Positions 43,993-52,041 of a stretch of 64,000 nt of DNA are shown piece by piece. The position numbers and the translations under genes were made by a program. The stretch is taken from contig NZ_JAJMOX010000006.1 of the NCBI RefSeq assembly GCF_020991455.1, positions 345,205-409,204 on the forward strand, given 5' to 3'. The notes under the pieces were generated by a model. The model saw only the letters and a program-made list of their open reading frames with translations, ran no database searches and was not told the origin of the DNA. The number at the start of each line of letters is the position of its first letter. The stretch's first letter is position 1. Source of the stretch: Flavobacterium sp. JAS (GTDB taxonomy: Bacteria > Bacteroidota > Bacteroidia > Flavobacteriales > Flavobacteriaceae).

Positions 43993-45450
43993 CTATTTTT
44001 TAGAAATTTCGACAAGAACTTTTTTTCCATTTTCGTTTGTTGGATCAAGTTCTACTGATTTTTTATAATTTGTAATAGCCAGTGTTTTATCTCCATCAGC
44101 CAGATAAGCTTCGCCTAAACTGTCATAAGTATTGCCTGATTTAGGAAAAGTTTCTACATTAATTTTAAAAACTTCTATAGCTTCTTTCTTTTTTCCGGAT
44201 TGTAATAATTGATAACCCACTTGGTTTATGTCATTTTCTTTAATGCCATAAGTAGGATCGTTTTTCAATTTTTTATAAGTATCTGTTCCAATTGCAGCTC
44301 CTTTTTGTGTGTAAACATCCAAGAGTTCAAATGCCAATGATTTTTTAGGTTGATCATAAGCCTGATCGTACAAGATTGCTCTAATAGCACTATTCATTTC
44401 GCCTAAAACAGTTCCGCCGGTATTGTTCAATAAAACAACTAAGTTTTTATCAGCAGGAATGCGTGAAATCACTGTATTAAAGCCGTTGATTCCTCCACCA
44501 TGTTCTACGATTCTTATTTTGGTAGTACTCTTTCCAATGGTTTCTTCATTGGTAAACCACCCGTATCCATAAAAATCATCTCCGCCTGCAGCAATATATG
44601 GTTTAAACATAAGGGCCATTGATGCTGAAGAAAGTAATTTGTTGGTATAAAGTGCCTGATCCCAAAGATATAAATCCTCGACAGTAGAATATAAAGAACC
44701 CGCAGCATACGGAAGACTCATATCGATATATGAAGCATTTACAATTATTTTACCTTTTTTCTCATAACCCGCAGCTCTGTTTTTTGTGATAATATCACTG
44801 TGATCATAACCTGTATTTACCATATTTAATGGAGTAAAAATAGTTTCCTGCAAATTTTGCTCGTATGATTTTCCGGTGATTTTTTCGATAATGTATCCCA
44901 ATACAAAATACCCCGAGTTGCTGTAACTGAATTTTTCGCCAGGAGTAAAGTCAAGAGGCATACTCGAAAATGTTTTTACAAACTCTTCGGGAGTATATGG
45001 ATTTCGGCTTACATCTTTAAAGAAATTTGGGAAAGAAGTATAATTCGGAATTCCTGAAGTATGTGTTAGTAAATGATGAATCGTGATTTTATCACCATTT
45101 GCTTTCGGATAATCCGGTAAGTAAGTTGTAATTGGCACATCGAGTTTAATTTTTCCTTCTTCGGCTAATTTTACAATTAGTAAAGAGGTAAATTGTTTGC
45201 TGATTGAGCCTAATCTAAATTTAGTATTGCCTTGATTTGGGATGTCCCATTCCATATTAGCAAAACCGTATCCTTTTTTCAGAATAATTTTTCCGTTTTG
45301 AGATACAAGCGCAGATCCGTTAAATTGTCCGTATTCGTTGTATTTACTCAAAAGCTGGTCTATTTGTTTGGCCTTATCCTGAGCGTTAATAGTGATTGTG
45401 AAAAATAAAAGAATTGCGCTGAGTGCAATAAGTTTGATTGGTTTTTTCAT
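43993..45450 (-). CDS. beta-lactamase-family serine hydrolase with C-terminal TPR-like tail
   Basis: A 485-residue exported protein (signal peptide ending TINAQ). The class C beta-lactamase/DD-peptidase fold is shown by Ser82-I-S-Lys85 in FRLGSISKQFTS, the YSN motif in KFSYSNSGYFVLGY and the HGGG motif in RIVEHGGGINGFNT. After about residue 385 comes a TPR-like segment (LLQSGKKKEAIEVFKINVET, YDSLGEAYLADGDKTLAITN). It likely cleaves or modifies peptides or esters in the periplasm; substrate unknown. The shared motif AATCATCAATCA lies 2 bases before its ATG. Confidence 0.9.
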   Translation of the reverse strand: MKKPIKLIALSAILLFFTITINAQDKAKQIDQLLSKYNEYGQFNGSALVSQNGKIILKKGYGFANMEWDIPNQGNTKFRLGSISKQFTSLLIVKLAEEGKIKLDVPITTYLPDYPKANGDKITIHHLLTHTSGIPNYTSFPNFFKDVSRNPYTPEEFVKTFSSMPLDFTPGEKFSYSNSGYFVLGYIIEKITGKSYEQNLQETIFTPLNMVNTGYDHSDIITKNRAAGYEKKGKIIVNASYIDMSLPYAAGSLYSTVEDLYLWDQALYTNKLLSSASMALMFKPYIAAGGDDFYGYGWFTNEETIGKSTTKIRIVEHGGGINGFNTVISRIPADKNLVVLLNNTGGTVLGEMNSAIRAILYDQAYDQPKKSLAFELLDVYTQKGAAIGTDTYKKLKNDPTYGIKENDINQVGYQLLQSGKKKEAIEVFKINVETFPKSGNTYDSLGEAYLADGDKTLAITNYKKSVELDPTNENGKKVLVEISKK

Positions 45451-45452
45451 GA

Positions 45453-45464
45453 TGATTGATGATT
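45453..45464 (-). promoter_or_regulatory. shared 12-mer AATCATCAATCA upstream of the 485-residue serine hydrolase
   Basis: The identical 12-mer occurs upstream of the genes starting at 47731 and 49483. Here it sits right next to the start codon. Possible operator or translation element; the cluster includes an AraC regulator. The rest of the 45451-45684 gap is AT-rich without a gene. Confidence 0.5.
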
Positions 45465-45684
45465 AGTAATTAAGATTATTAAAACGTTGTTTGATTTTTT
45501 GATTGGATGACTGAAACTCTGTAAACGTTTGTAATTTAATTTGTTAAACGAAATTACAAATTAAAGCAAAGTTTTTAACGATGCTTTAATCTTAATAGAC
45601 AACAAAAAGATCATTTGGTTTCAGTTTTAATCAATTTTTTTTCAAATACGTTTGCTAATGCGGAATTACAACAGGTTTGAAGAG

Positions 45685-46161
45685 CTATTTTTTAATAGGT
45701 CTATGCTCGTAACTAACAATTCTTTTTAATTTCCAATCATTACCAGTTCGTTCCCAAATATGAACAAACTTTCCGGTGCCTTCCGGTTTACCATCAAAAT
45801 AGAATGTATGTTCGCCCAATTGCACAGCTCCAAAATCACCTAATTTATCAATTGTGCAGGAGTTTAATTTTCGGGTCAGTTTTTTAGCCATCACACATTT
45901 TGAGATTAAAGATTTTATCTCATTTCCTTTAGAAGTATTTAATCCGGAGCGGTCATCGTAAAATTCGATGTCGTCGGCAATTATTTTTTTGAAAAGCGTA
46001 GTGTCGCATTGATTGAATGCAACTGAAAAAAGCAAACTATCCATTTTGATAATTTCTGTTTTCAAAGCAGCCATTTTTAGAACTTCATTGTTCGTTTGGG
46101 CAAAAACTACTTGAGTTAAAAATAATAGTATAAGGATAAATAGTTTTATCATGAGTTTCAT
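45685..46161 (-). CDS. secreted DUF4440/SnoaL-like protein
   Basis: A 158-residue protein with a signal peptide (LFILILLFLTQVVFAQ). The mature domain MDSLLFSVAFNQCDTTLFKK, ADDIEFYDDRSGL and FVHIWERTGNDWKLKRIVSY is an NTF2-like DUF4440 fold. It is clearly related to the N-terminal domain of the next upstream gene (KDSLLFNIGFNTCDVSQF, EFYHDKDG, LENGVWKLRRSFSYDH), so it looks like a duplicated, separate copy of that domain. Ligand unknown. Confidence 0.82.
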   Translation of the reverse strand: MKLMIKLFILILLFLTQVVFAQTNNEVLKMAALKTEIIKMDSLLFSVAFNQCDTTLFKKIIADDIEFYDDRSGLNTSKGNEIKSLISKCVMAKKLTRKLNSCTIDKLGDFGAVQLGEHTFYFDGKPEGTGKFVHIWERTGNDWKLKRIVSYEHRPIKK

Positions 46162-46201
46162 AATTAGGATTTTGTTAATGCCTGATTTTTTTGACTTGTG
46201 C

Positions 46202-47731
46202 TTATTTCGTTTCTATCTCAATTATTTTCTTTCCGTTTTCACCCAAATAATGATTCACTATTTTTTCATAAACCTTATAACCATCGTCAACATTGGTAAA
46301 AATAACCAAACCTTGTTTTGTCTTCGGAAGTAATATTACAATGGTCTGAACGCCTTTGTCTGCGCCGCCGTGAGATAATGCATAATCATTGTTTCCTAAA
46401 TCATAGATTTCAAATCCAAGTCCAAAGTATTTGTTTTTCTTCGTTTCGACCTGATGTGAAGTCATATCGTCAAAAACTTTTTTGCTTAATCCGTCGCTGT
46501 TCATTACGCTGCACAAAAATGTTCCGTAATCTTTAATCGTCGTTAATAAATCATCGGCAGCGTTTGCTGTATTATTTTTAGTAGGCTCATAAGCATTTCC
46601 TTTATTGTCATAATTAATGGCATATCTTGAAAGATCGATTTTATCATTCCAGATCATTTGTGTATCGGTCATTTTTAGAGGCTGAAAAACTAATTCATTC
46701 GCCAGTTGATCTAATGTTTTGTGGAATTTCTTTTCAAGCGCTCTTCTCAAATATTCTAACCCTTCGCCAGAATATTGATATTTTGTGCCGGGTTTAAATT
46801 TAAAATCCAGTTTGCCTGATTCATTCATAAATCTCCAATTCGGGAAACCCGTTTGATGGCTTAGGATAATTCTTGTTGTTAAGAGTTTAGTATTTGGATC
46901 ATTTGCAATATCCGGATCTGTCCAATATTTGTAAAGTGGTTCATCAAGATCCCATTTTCCTGCACTTACGAGTTTCAAGGCAACTATTGCCGTTACAGGT
47001 TTTGTCAACGAAGCAACATTCCAAATCGTGTTATATGGCGCTGTAATTCCTTTTTTAAGTTCGCCAAAAACTTTTATTTCCTGTAGTTTTCCGTTGTTGA
47101 TAACGCCAATTCCCAAGGTTGGAACATTGTTTTGTGTTAACCATTTTTGAATTTCCTGATCGTTATCAAAAAGATCCGATTTTGTGCCTGCCGTATTAGT
47201 CTCTTGATGATCATAACTAAAAGATCTTCTCAATTTCCAAACACCATTTTCTAAAAGCCAGACATGGGTAAATCGTGCCGTGCTGCCAAATTTTTCTTTT
47301 GCATCTGCAAGAGACTCATTTTTCCCAACTGATTTTTCGTAAAATTGATGAATACCCATTTGCATTGCACCATACAAAACACCTTTATTATAAAGCGGAT
47401 ATATTTCAGTACTATTAGGTACTAAATATCTTCTGGCTCTATAAGTGTCGGTCGAGCGGCACAAGCCCTTTTTAAGATTGGTTAAAAAAACAGCTTTGTC
47501 AGAAGGGCCGTCTTTATCGTGATAAAATTCAAAGTTCTCGCTATAAAGATTTTCAAACTGAGATACGTCGCAAGTATTAAAGCCGATATTAAAAAGAAGG
47601 CTATCTTTTGACATTATAGTTTTGTACAATTCTGAGTTTTTTTCTTCTTGAGAAAAGCCAATTTGAACTTGAAAAAGTAAGATTCCAATTAAAATTGCTT
47701 TGAAATGGAAGAATGATTTGTTGATTTTCAT
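46202..47731 (-). CDS. DUF4440 + beta-lactamase-family serine hydrolase fusion
   Basis: A 509-residue exported protein, starting at MKINKSFFHFKAILIGILLF; an ATG at 47776 would add 15 residues before the signal. Residues about 30-178 are a DUF4440 domain and 185-509 a serine hydrolase: Ser241-L-T-Lys244 in NVASLTKPVTAI, YSG in TKYQYSGEGLEYL and LSHGGADKGVQT. The fold is that of class C beta-lactamases and esterases. The fusion of an NTF2-like and a hydrolase domain, with a free copy of the former encoded next to it, is unusual. The shared 12-mer AATCATCAATCA lies 12 bases upstream. Confidence 0.88.
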   Translation of the reverse strand: MKINKSFFHFKAILIGILLFQVQIGFSQEEKNSELYKTIMSKDSLLFNIGFNTCDVSQFENLYSENFEFYHDKDGPSDKAVFLTNLKKGLCRSTDTYRARRYLVPNSTEIYPLYNKGVLYGAMQMGIHQFYEKSVGKNESLADAKEKFGSTARFTHVWLLENGVWKLRRSFSYDHQETNTAGTKSDLFDNDQEIQKWLTQNNVPTLGIGVINNGKLQEIKVFGELKKGITAPYNTIWNVASLTKPVTAIVALKLVSAGKWDLDEPLYKYWTDPDIANDPNTKLLTTRIILSHQTGFPNWRFMNESGKLDFKFKPGTKYQYSGEGLEYLRRALEKKFHKTLDQLANELVFQPLKMTDTQMIWNDKIDLSRYAINYDNKGNAYEPTKNNTANAADDLLTTIKDYGTFLCSVMNSDGLSKKVFDDMTSHQVETKKNKYFGLGFEIYDLGNNDYALSHGGADKGVQTIVILLPKTKQGLVIFTNVDDGYKVYEKIVNHYLGENGKKIIEIETK

Positions 47732-47743
47732 TTGTGATTGATT

Positions 47744-47755
47744 TGATTGATGATT
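47744..47755 (-). promoter_or_regulatory. shared 12-mer AATCATCAATCA upstream of the fusion hydrolase
   Basis: Twelve bases before the ATG at 47731. The surrounding 50 bases (TGAGTAAT ... AATCATCAATCAAA ... CAAATG) resemble those before the gene at 49483. A -7-like TAATATTG followed by CA overlaps its upstream side. Confidence 0.55.
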
Positions 47756-47805
47756 TTGCAATATTAGTTTAATCATTACTCACAAAATTGTACAAATGCG
47801 AAATC

Positions 47806-48612
47806 TTATCTTTTTTGTGAAAGAAAATACAAACTTGAATTGAACATTTTTGGAGTTGTTTTGGTCACATCTTTAAACTTTTTTATAAAATGCGACTGAT
47901 CAAAATATTTATTATAAAGTGCCACATCGGTTAATTTTAGTTTTTCTAAATCAGAATTCACCATTTGATCGACCGATTTTCTGAATTTCAGAATCTGAAT
48001 GTAATTTTTAATCGTAAGTCCGGTTGCGGTTTTAAACTTAATCTGCAGCAATCGTTGAGAAACATTTAGGCTTTTCCCGATTTCCGAAACCGTAATTTCT
48101 TCGTTGTGAAATTTTATAATCTCGCAAATTTTTTCGATTTGGTTTTTAACAGGATTTGAAAAACTTAATTCTTCAAAATAAGTATTCAGTGTATTTATTA
48201 ATTCCGAAATATCGCTGTTTAAACCCGAATCAATTTTAGTTTTGAAAGGCAATTCGATTTGATCGATTTTGAGAATAGAATCTGTAAAATTGCTCAAATC
48301 ATAAATAGGAAACATCGAAAGTGTCCAAGCGTGCAATTGTATTATCGTAATTTTAGTTTTGGGCTGAATATTAACCAAAACTTTATTGGTCATTTGCGAA
48401 CAGAAGTAAAAACCTTCGTTCATCGTGTATTTGTTCTTACTTGTATGAACTTCAATCGCATTTCCGCTCACAATTGCGAGATTAAAACAGCCGTTAGGTA
48501 AAACAAGTTTGTTTTCGATAAGGCTTTCGCCGATGCTGTTATCGAGATACCAAATTTTGTTGACAAACCGCTCGCAATTTTCACTTACATAATATTCTGA
48601 ATATAGGTTCAT
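47806..48612 (-). CDS. AraC-family transcriptional regulator
   Basis: A 268-residue protein. The C-terminal 100 residues are the double helix-turn-helix (ITVSEIGKSLNVSQRLLQIK, FKTATGLTIKNYIQILKFRK, LTDVALYNKYFDQSHFIKKF, KDVTKTTPKMF). The N-terminal 150 residues are a cupin-like sensing domain (KLVLPNGCFNLAIVSG, KNKYTMNEGFYFCSQM). The ligand is unknown. It lies between two secreted hydrolase genes whose upstream regions share a motif, which makes it the leading candidate regulator of the cluster. Confidence 0.92.
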   Translation of the reverse strand: MNLYSEYYVSENCERFVNKIWYLDNSIGESLIENKLVLPNGCFNLAIVSGNAIEVHTSKNKYTMNEGFYFCSQMTNKVLVNIQPKTKITIIQLHAWTLSMFPIYDLSNFTDSILKIDQIELPFKTKIDSGLNSDISELINTLNTYFEELSFSNPVKNQIEKICEIIKFHNEEITVSEIGKSLNVSQRLLQIKFKTATGLTIKNYIQILKFRKSVDQMVNSDLEKLKLTDVALYNKYFDQSHFIKKFKDVTKTTPKMFNSSLYFLSQKR

Positions 48613-48649
48613 TTGGAGATTATTATGTTATTGAATGATTGTTTGGCTC

Positions 48650-49483
48650 TTATTTTTTTCCTGTAAATAATTCTACGCTTGATGTTTTCTTAAAAGGCTC
48701 AGTGAAAAAACTCATTAAAACCAGATTAAAAAGTTCCGGTTTTTCATAAGCACCAAAATGAGTAGCGCCGGGCATTACGAAGAAGTTGGAATTTTCAATA
48801 TTATTGAAGATTTTTATCGAATGCTCTAATCTTATAACATCTCTGTCGCCGGACATAATTAAAACAGGGCATTTAATTTTTTGCAAATCTTTCTCACTAA
48901 TGTTGGGCTGATAAGCTAATAAAGTATAAAGATTTTTGGTATGAGGATCTTTTGTTGTTTTTAAAGTGTCCATAACCATTTGATCAATTTCGTTAAAAAT
49001 AGCTTTTTTACCAGGAAATATATTGGCACCAAAAGTGGCTACTTTAGCTGTTTTATCTGGATGATTAATTGCTAATAAAAGGCCCAGAATTCCACCATCG
49101 CTCTGACCCCAAATATTAGCGTTTTTAATTTTAAGAGAATCTAATAAAACACTAACATCATCAGCCATTTGAACATAATTCAATTGTTTATTTGAATCGT
49201 CGATAGATTTTCCATGACCTCTACTATCAATGGCTATAACCTGAAATTTTTGCTTGAAATATTCAATTCGGCGTGTATGACCTTTAATCGAACCGCCATT
49301 GCCATGAAGCAAAACCAGAGGCTCTCCAGTTCCATAAACTTCATAATACATTTTAAAGCCGTTGATTTCTTTATAATGTCCGGCTTCGGGATTGTTTCCA
49401 TACGGAGTTTTAATTTCTGCCTGCGCAGAAATCTTTGCAAAAGTTAATAGGAGAATTGCAAATAGAAGGATTGATTTTTTCAT
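48650..49483 (-). CDS. secreted alpha/beta hydrolase
   Basis: A 277-residue protein. The start at 49483 (MKKSILLFAILLLTFAKISA, a signal peptide) is preferred over a longer reading from 49537. The catalytic triad is Ser128 in WGQSDGGILG, an Asp in IMSGDRDVI (213 or 215) and His242 in PGATHFGAYE; PLVLLHGNGGS is the oxyanion region and IDSRGHGKS a typical turn. Substrate unknown. Its upstream region shares a promoter-like stretch with the fusion hydrolase gene. Confidence 0.92.
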   Translation of the reverse strand: MKKSILLFAILLLTFAKISAQAEIKTPYGNNPEAGHYKEINGFKMYYEVYGTGEPLVLLHGNGGSIKGHTRRIEYFKQKFQVIAIDSRGHGKSIDDSNKQLNYVQMADDVSVLLDSLKIKNANIWGQSDGGILGLLLAINHPDKTAKVATFGANIFPGKKAIFNEIDQMVMDTLKTTKDPHTKNLYTLLAYQPNISEKDLQKIKCPVLIMSGDRDVIRLEHSIKIFNNIENSNFFVMPGATHFGAYEKPELFNLVLMSFFTEPFKKTSSVELFTGKK

Positions 49484-49495
49484 TTGGTTTGATTT

Positions 49496-49507
49496 TGATT
49501 GATGATT
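49496..49507 (-). promoter_or_regulatory. shared 12-mer AATCATCAATCA upstream of the alpha/beta hydrolase
   Basis: Twelve bases before the ATG at 49483, the same spacing as for the fusion hydrolase at 47731. Confidence 0.55.
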
Positions 49508-49566
49508 TTTGGAGTGATTAATAATGATATTACTCAAGGCTAAAATACTATTTTTTTCTTTAGCTA

Positions 49567-50175
49567 TTATCTAACGTTCGTTCTGCTAATTTCCTGAAAA
49601 TATTCTCGCTTAGTATTTTCCCATTCCTCCAAAATCACACTATAATAAACATCATCTTTACTTTTTCCTTCAGAATCGACATAATTGTTTCTAAAGATCC
49701 CTTCTTTAACCGCACCTAACTTTTCAATTGCTCGTTGTGATTTTTTGTTCTCCAAATCAGCGCTGAATTGTATTCTTTTGAATTGTATGTTTTCGAAACC
49801 AAACTTTAATAATTCATATTTACAAGCTTTGTTTAAACCCGTTCCTTGGAATTCTTTTCCGTGCCAAGTCCAGCCAATTTCGCATTTTTGACTTGTGTGG
49901 TTTAGATAACCATAACGTGTACTTCCGGCAACTTTGTTTGTGGCTTTGTCAATGATTAAAAATGGATAACAAATCCCGTCGGCTTTTTGTTTTAAGGTGT
50001 TTTGAATGTAATTTTCGAAGTCATTATCGTTTAGAACGTACATTCCCATATATTTCCAGATTTCATCGTCGAAAATGATTTCTTTTAGTTCGATGTTTCT
50101 TTCGTTTTCAAAAGGAAGTAATAGTGCTTTTTCGTTTTCCAGAATAATGTCTGATTGTAATAATTTGTTGTTCAT
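49567..50175 (-). CDS. RimJ/RimL-type GNAT acetyltransferase
   Basis: A 202-residue protein with the RimJ/RimL layout: ALLLPFENERNIELKEIIFD at the start, VAGSTRYGYLNHTSQKCEIG, WTWHGKEFQGTGLNKACKYE (acetyl-CoA loop) and FKRIQFSADLENKKSQRAIE, KLGAVKEGIFRNN. The family acetylates protein N-termini or small molecules. I start it at the ATG at 50175; a longer frame from 50232 adds 19 residues that do not fit. Confidence 0.88.
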   Translation of the reverse strand: MNNKLLQSDIILENEKALLLPFENERNIELKEIIFDDEIWKYMGMYVLNDNDFENYIQNTLKQKADGICYPFLIIDKATNKVAGSTRYGYLNHTSQKCEIGWTWHGKEFQGTGLNKACKYELLKFGFENIQFKRIQFSADLENKKSQRAIEKLGAVKEGIFRNNYVDSEGKSKDDVYYSVILEEWENTKREYFQEISRTNVR

Positions 50176-50620
50176 AGGATTGGTTTGGTTATAGTTTTGC
50201 CACAAAGCCACAAGGGCGTAAAGTTTTTTCAAGCAGATTTTGCAGATTGAGCAGATTTTTTTTAATCATTTTAATATGTGGCTATAAAAAAAACTTGGCG
50301 CCTTTGCGTCTTTGCGAGAAATTCACTTTGTCTTCGCGAGATTATATCTTTAACGAAAGTAATCTTTTTCGGATTTCTAATAAATCATTAAAAACAGGAT
50401 TTTGTTATGAAAACAAGTACTGCATGAGTGATAGAAGCAGTATCTCCCGATTTAGAAAACAAGGCTTTTTAGTCGTAGTTTTTGTTAATCGGGAATATAG
50501 CCGAAAGCCCGACCCGCTTTTTTCCGCGGGTCATGCCCATATAAATCATAAATATTTCCTTTATTTTTAAGCTCTTGTAGAATTATTACTTATTTTTACG
50601 ATCTTATATTTAGATTTTTC
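50176..50620. repeat. repeat-rich intergenic region before kmo
   Basis: It holds no credible gene in 445 bases. It contains a family K copy (TTGCGTCTTTGCGAGA, 50304-50319) with a CTTCGCGAGATT echo, a TGCAGATTGAGCAGATTT-like direct repeat, and a nested element: TCCCGATT (50445-50452) with AATCGGGA (50487-50494), then ATAGCCGAAAGCCCGACCCG and the GC stem GACCCGC/GCGGGTC (50511-50532). Confidence 0.7.
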
Positions 50621-51964
50621 TTGATGCAAACTTCACTAAAAATTGCTGTTGTAGGTTCTGGATTAGTAGGATCACTATTGGCAATTTATCTTAAAAAAGC
50701 AGGTCACACCGTTCATGTTTATGATCGTAGTCCTGATATTCGCAAAATTAATTTTTCGGGTCGTTCTATTAACCTGGCTATGTCTAATCGTGGATGGAAA
50801 GCGCTTGATGGCGTTGGCGTTGGTGATTCGGTGCGGGAAATCGCAATTCCGATGGACAAACGTGCGATTCATTTGGTTGATAAACTCAATTTTCAGAATT
50901 ACGGACAGGAAGGTGAGTCGATTTATTCGATTTCCAGAGGAACTCTGAACAGGAAAATGATTGATCTTGCTGAAGAAGCGGGAGCGGAGTTTTTGTTCGA
51001 CCAAAAAATCTGGGATGTAACGTTAAGCGATGCTACTTTGCATATTGGCGAAACAGAAAGAGGAGAGTGGGAGGAGAAAAAATATGATATGGTTTTTGGT
51101 GCCGATGGTGCTTTTTCGAGAATCAGACACAGAATGCAACGTCAAAGCATGTTTAATTATTCGCAGGAATTTTTGAATATGGGATATAAAGAATTAAATA
51201 TTCCGGCAAATGCCGACGCTACACATAAATTAGATAAAAATTCATTTCATATTTGGCCGAGAGGAGAATATATGTTAATCGCACTTCCTAATTTAGACGG
51301 AAGTTTTACATGTACTTTGTTTATGCCTTTTGAGGGTGAAAATTCTTTTGCTTCGTTGATAGATCGTAAAATGGTGGAGGATTTCTTTACGAAAAATTTC
51401 CCTGATTCAATTGAAGTGATTCCGAAGTTGGCAGAGGATTTCTTTAAGAATCCAACAAGTACTTTGGTAACGATGAAATGTTTCCCTTGGACTTATGAAG
51501 ATAAAATTGCTTTAATTGGAGATGCCTGTCATGCTATTGTTCCGTTTTACGGACAAGGAATGAATGCAGGTTTTGAGGATATTACGGTTTTACACGAAAT
51601 GATTGAAAAATATGGAGATGACTGGAAAAAGATTTTCTCTGAATATCAAATCTCACGTAAACCAAATGCTGATGCAATTGCTGAACTTTCGTATCGCAAT
51701 TTCATGGAAATGAGCACGAAAACGGCTGATGAAAAATTCTTATTACAAAAGAAAATAGAAAAAGCATTCTCTGATAAGCATCCTGATAAATGGATTCCGC
51801 TTTATAGTCGTGTAACTTTTAGTGACCGTCCGTATACCGAAGCTTTGGCTATTGGAGATTTCCAAAACGAGATCATGGAAAAAGTTTTACGAACTGATAA
51901 TATCGAAAACATCTGGAACACTCCTGAAATCGAAAATAAGATTCTCGAGTTGTTGCAGAAATAA
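50621..51964 (+). CDS. kmo: kynurenine 3-monooxygenase (FAD-dependent)
   Basis: A 447-residue flavin hydroxylase that converts kynurenine to 3-hydroxykynurenine with NADPH and O2. IAVVGSGLVGSLLAIYLKKA is the FAD Rossmann motif, RSINLAMSNRGWKALDGVG is typical of KMO, and IGDACHAIVPFYGQGMNAGFED is the second FAD motif. The C-terminal region SDRPYTEALAIGDFQNEIME is short, without the mitochondrial anchor of eukaryotic KMO. It works with kynU (35083) toward 3-hydroxyanthranilate. Confidence 0.93.
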   Translation: MMQTSLKIAVVGSGLVGSLLAIYLKKAGHTVHVYDRSPDIRKINFSGRSINLAMSNRGWKALDGVGVGDSVREIAIPMDKRAIHLVDKLNFQNYGQEGESIYSISRGTLNRKMIDLAEEAGAEFLFDQKIWDVTLSDATLHIGETERGEWEEKKYDMVFGADGAFSRIRHRMQRQSMFNYSQEFLNMGYKELNIPANADATHKLDKNSFHIWPRGEYMLIALPNLDGSFTCTLFMPFEGENSFASLIDRKMVEDFFTKNFPDSIEVIPKLAEDFFKNPTSTLVTMKCFPWTYEDKIALIGDACHAIVPFYGQGMNAGFEDITVLHEMIEKYGDDWKKIFSEYQISRKPNADAIAELSYRNFMEMSTKTADEKFLLQKKIEKAFSDKHPDKWIPLYSRVTFSDRPYTEALAIGDFQNEIMEKVLRTDNIENIWNTPEIENKILELLQK

Positions 51965-51974
51965 AATTCAATGT

Positions 51975-52025
51975 CAATTACAATATCAAAATTCAATTTA
52001 AAATTTGACATTGATATTGTAATTG
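51975..52025. repeat. inverted repeat CAATTACAATATCAA / TTGATATTGTAATTG
   Basis: Perfect 15-bp arms surrounded by further iterations of AATTCAAT/ATTGAATT words, between the convergent kmo and HerA-like genes. Confidence 0.75.
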
Positions 52026-52041
52026 ATTTTTGATATTGAAT

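Noticed and set aside
46151..46536. Two short plus-strand frames (60 and 72 residues) opposite the hydrolase genes
   Set aside because: Antisense to well supported coding sequence with no conserved pattern.
50247..50570. A 107-residue open frame on the plus strand
   Set aside because: It runs through repeat families and a GC hairpin, has no family resemblance and no start signal; intergenic.
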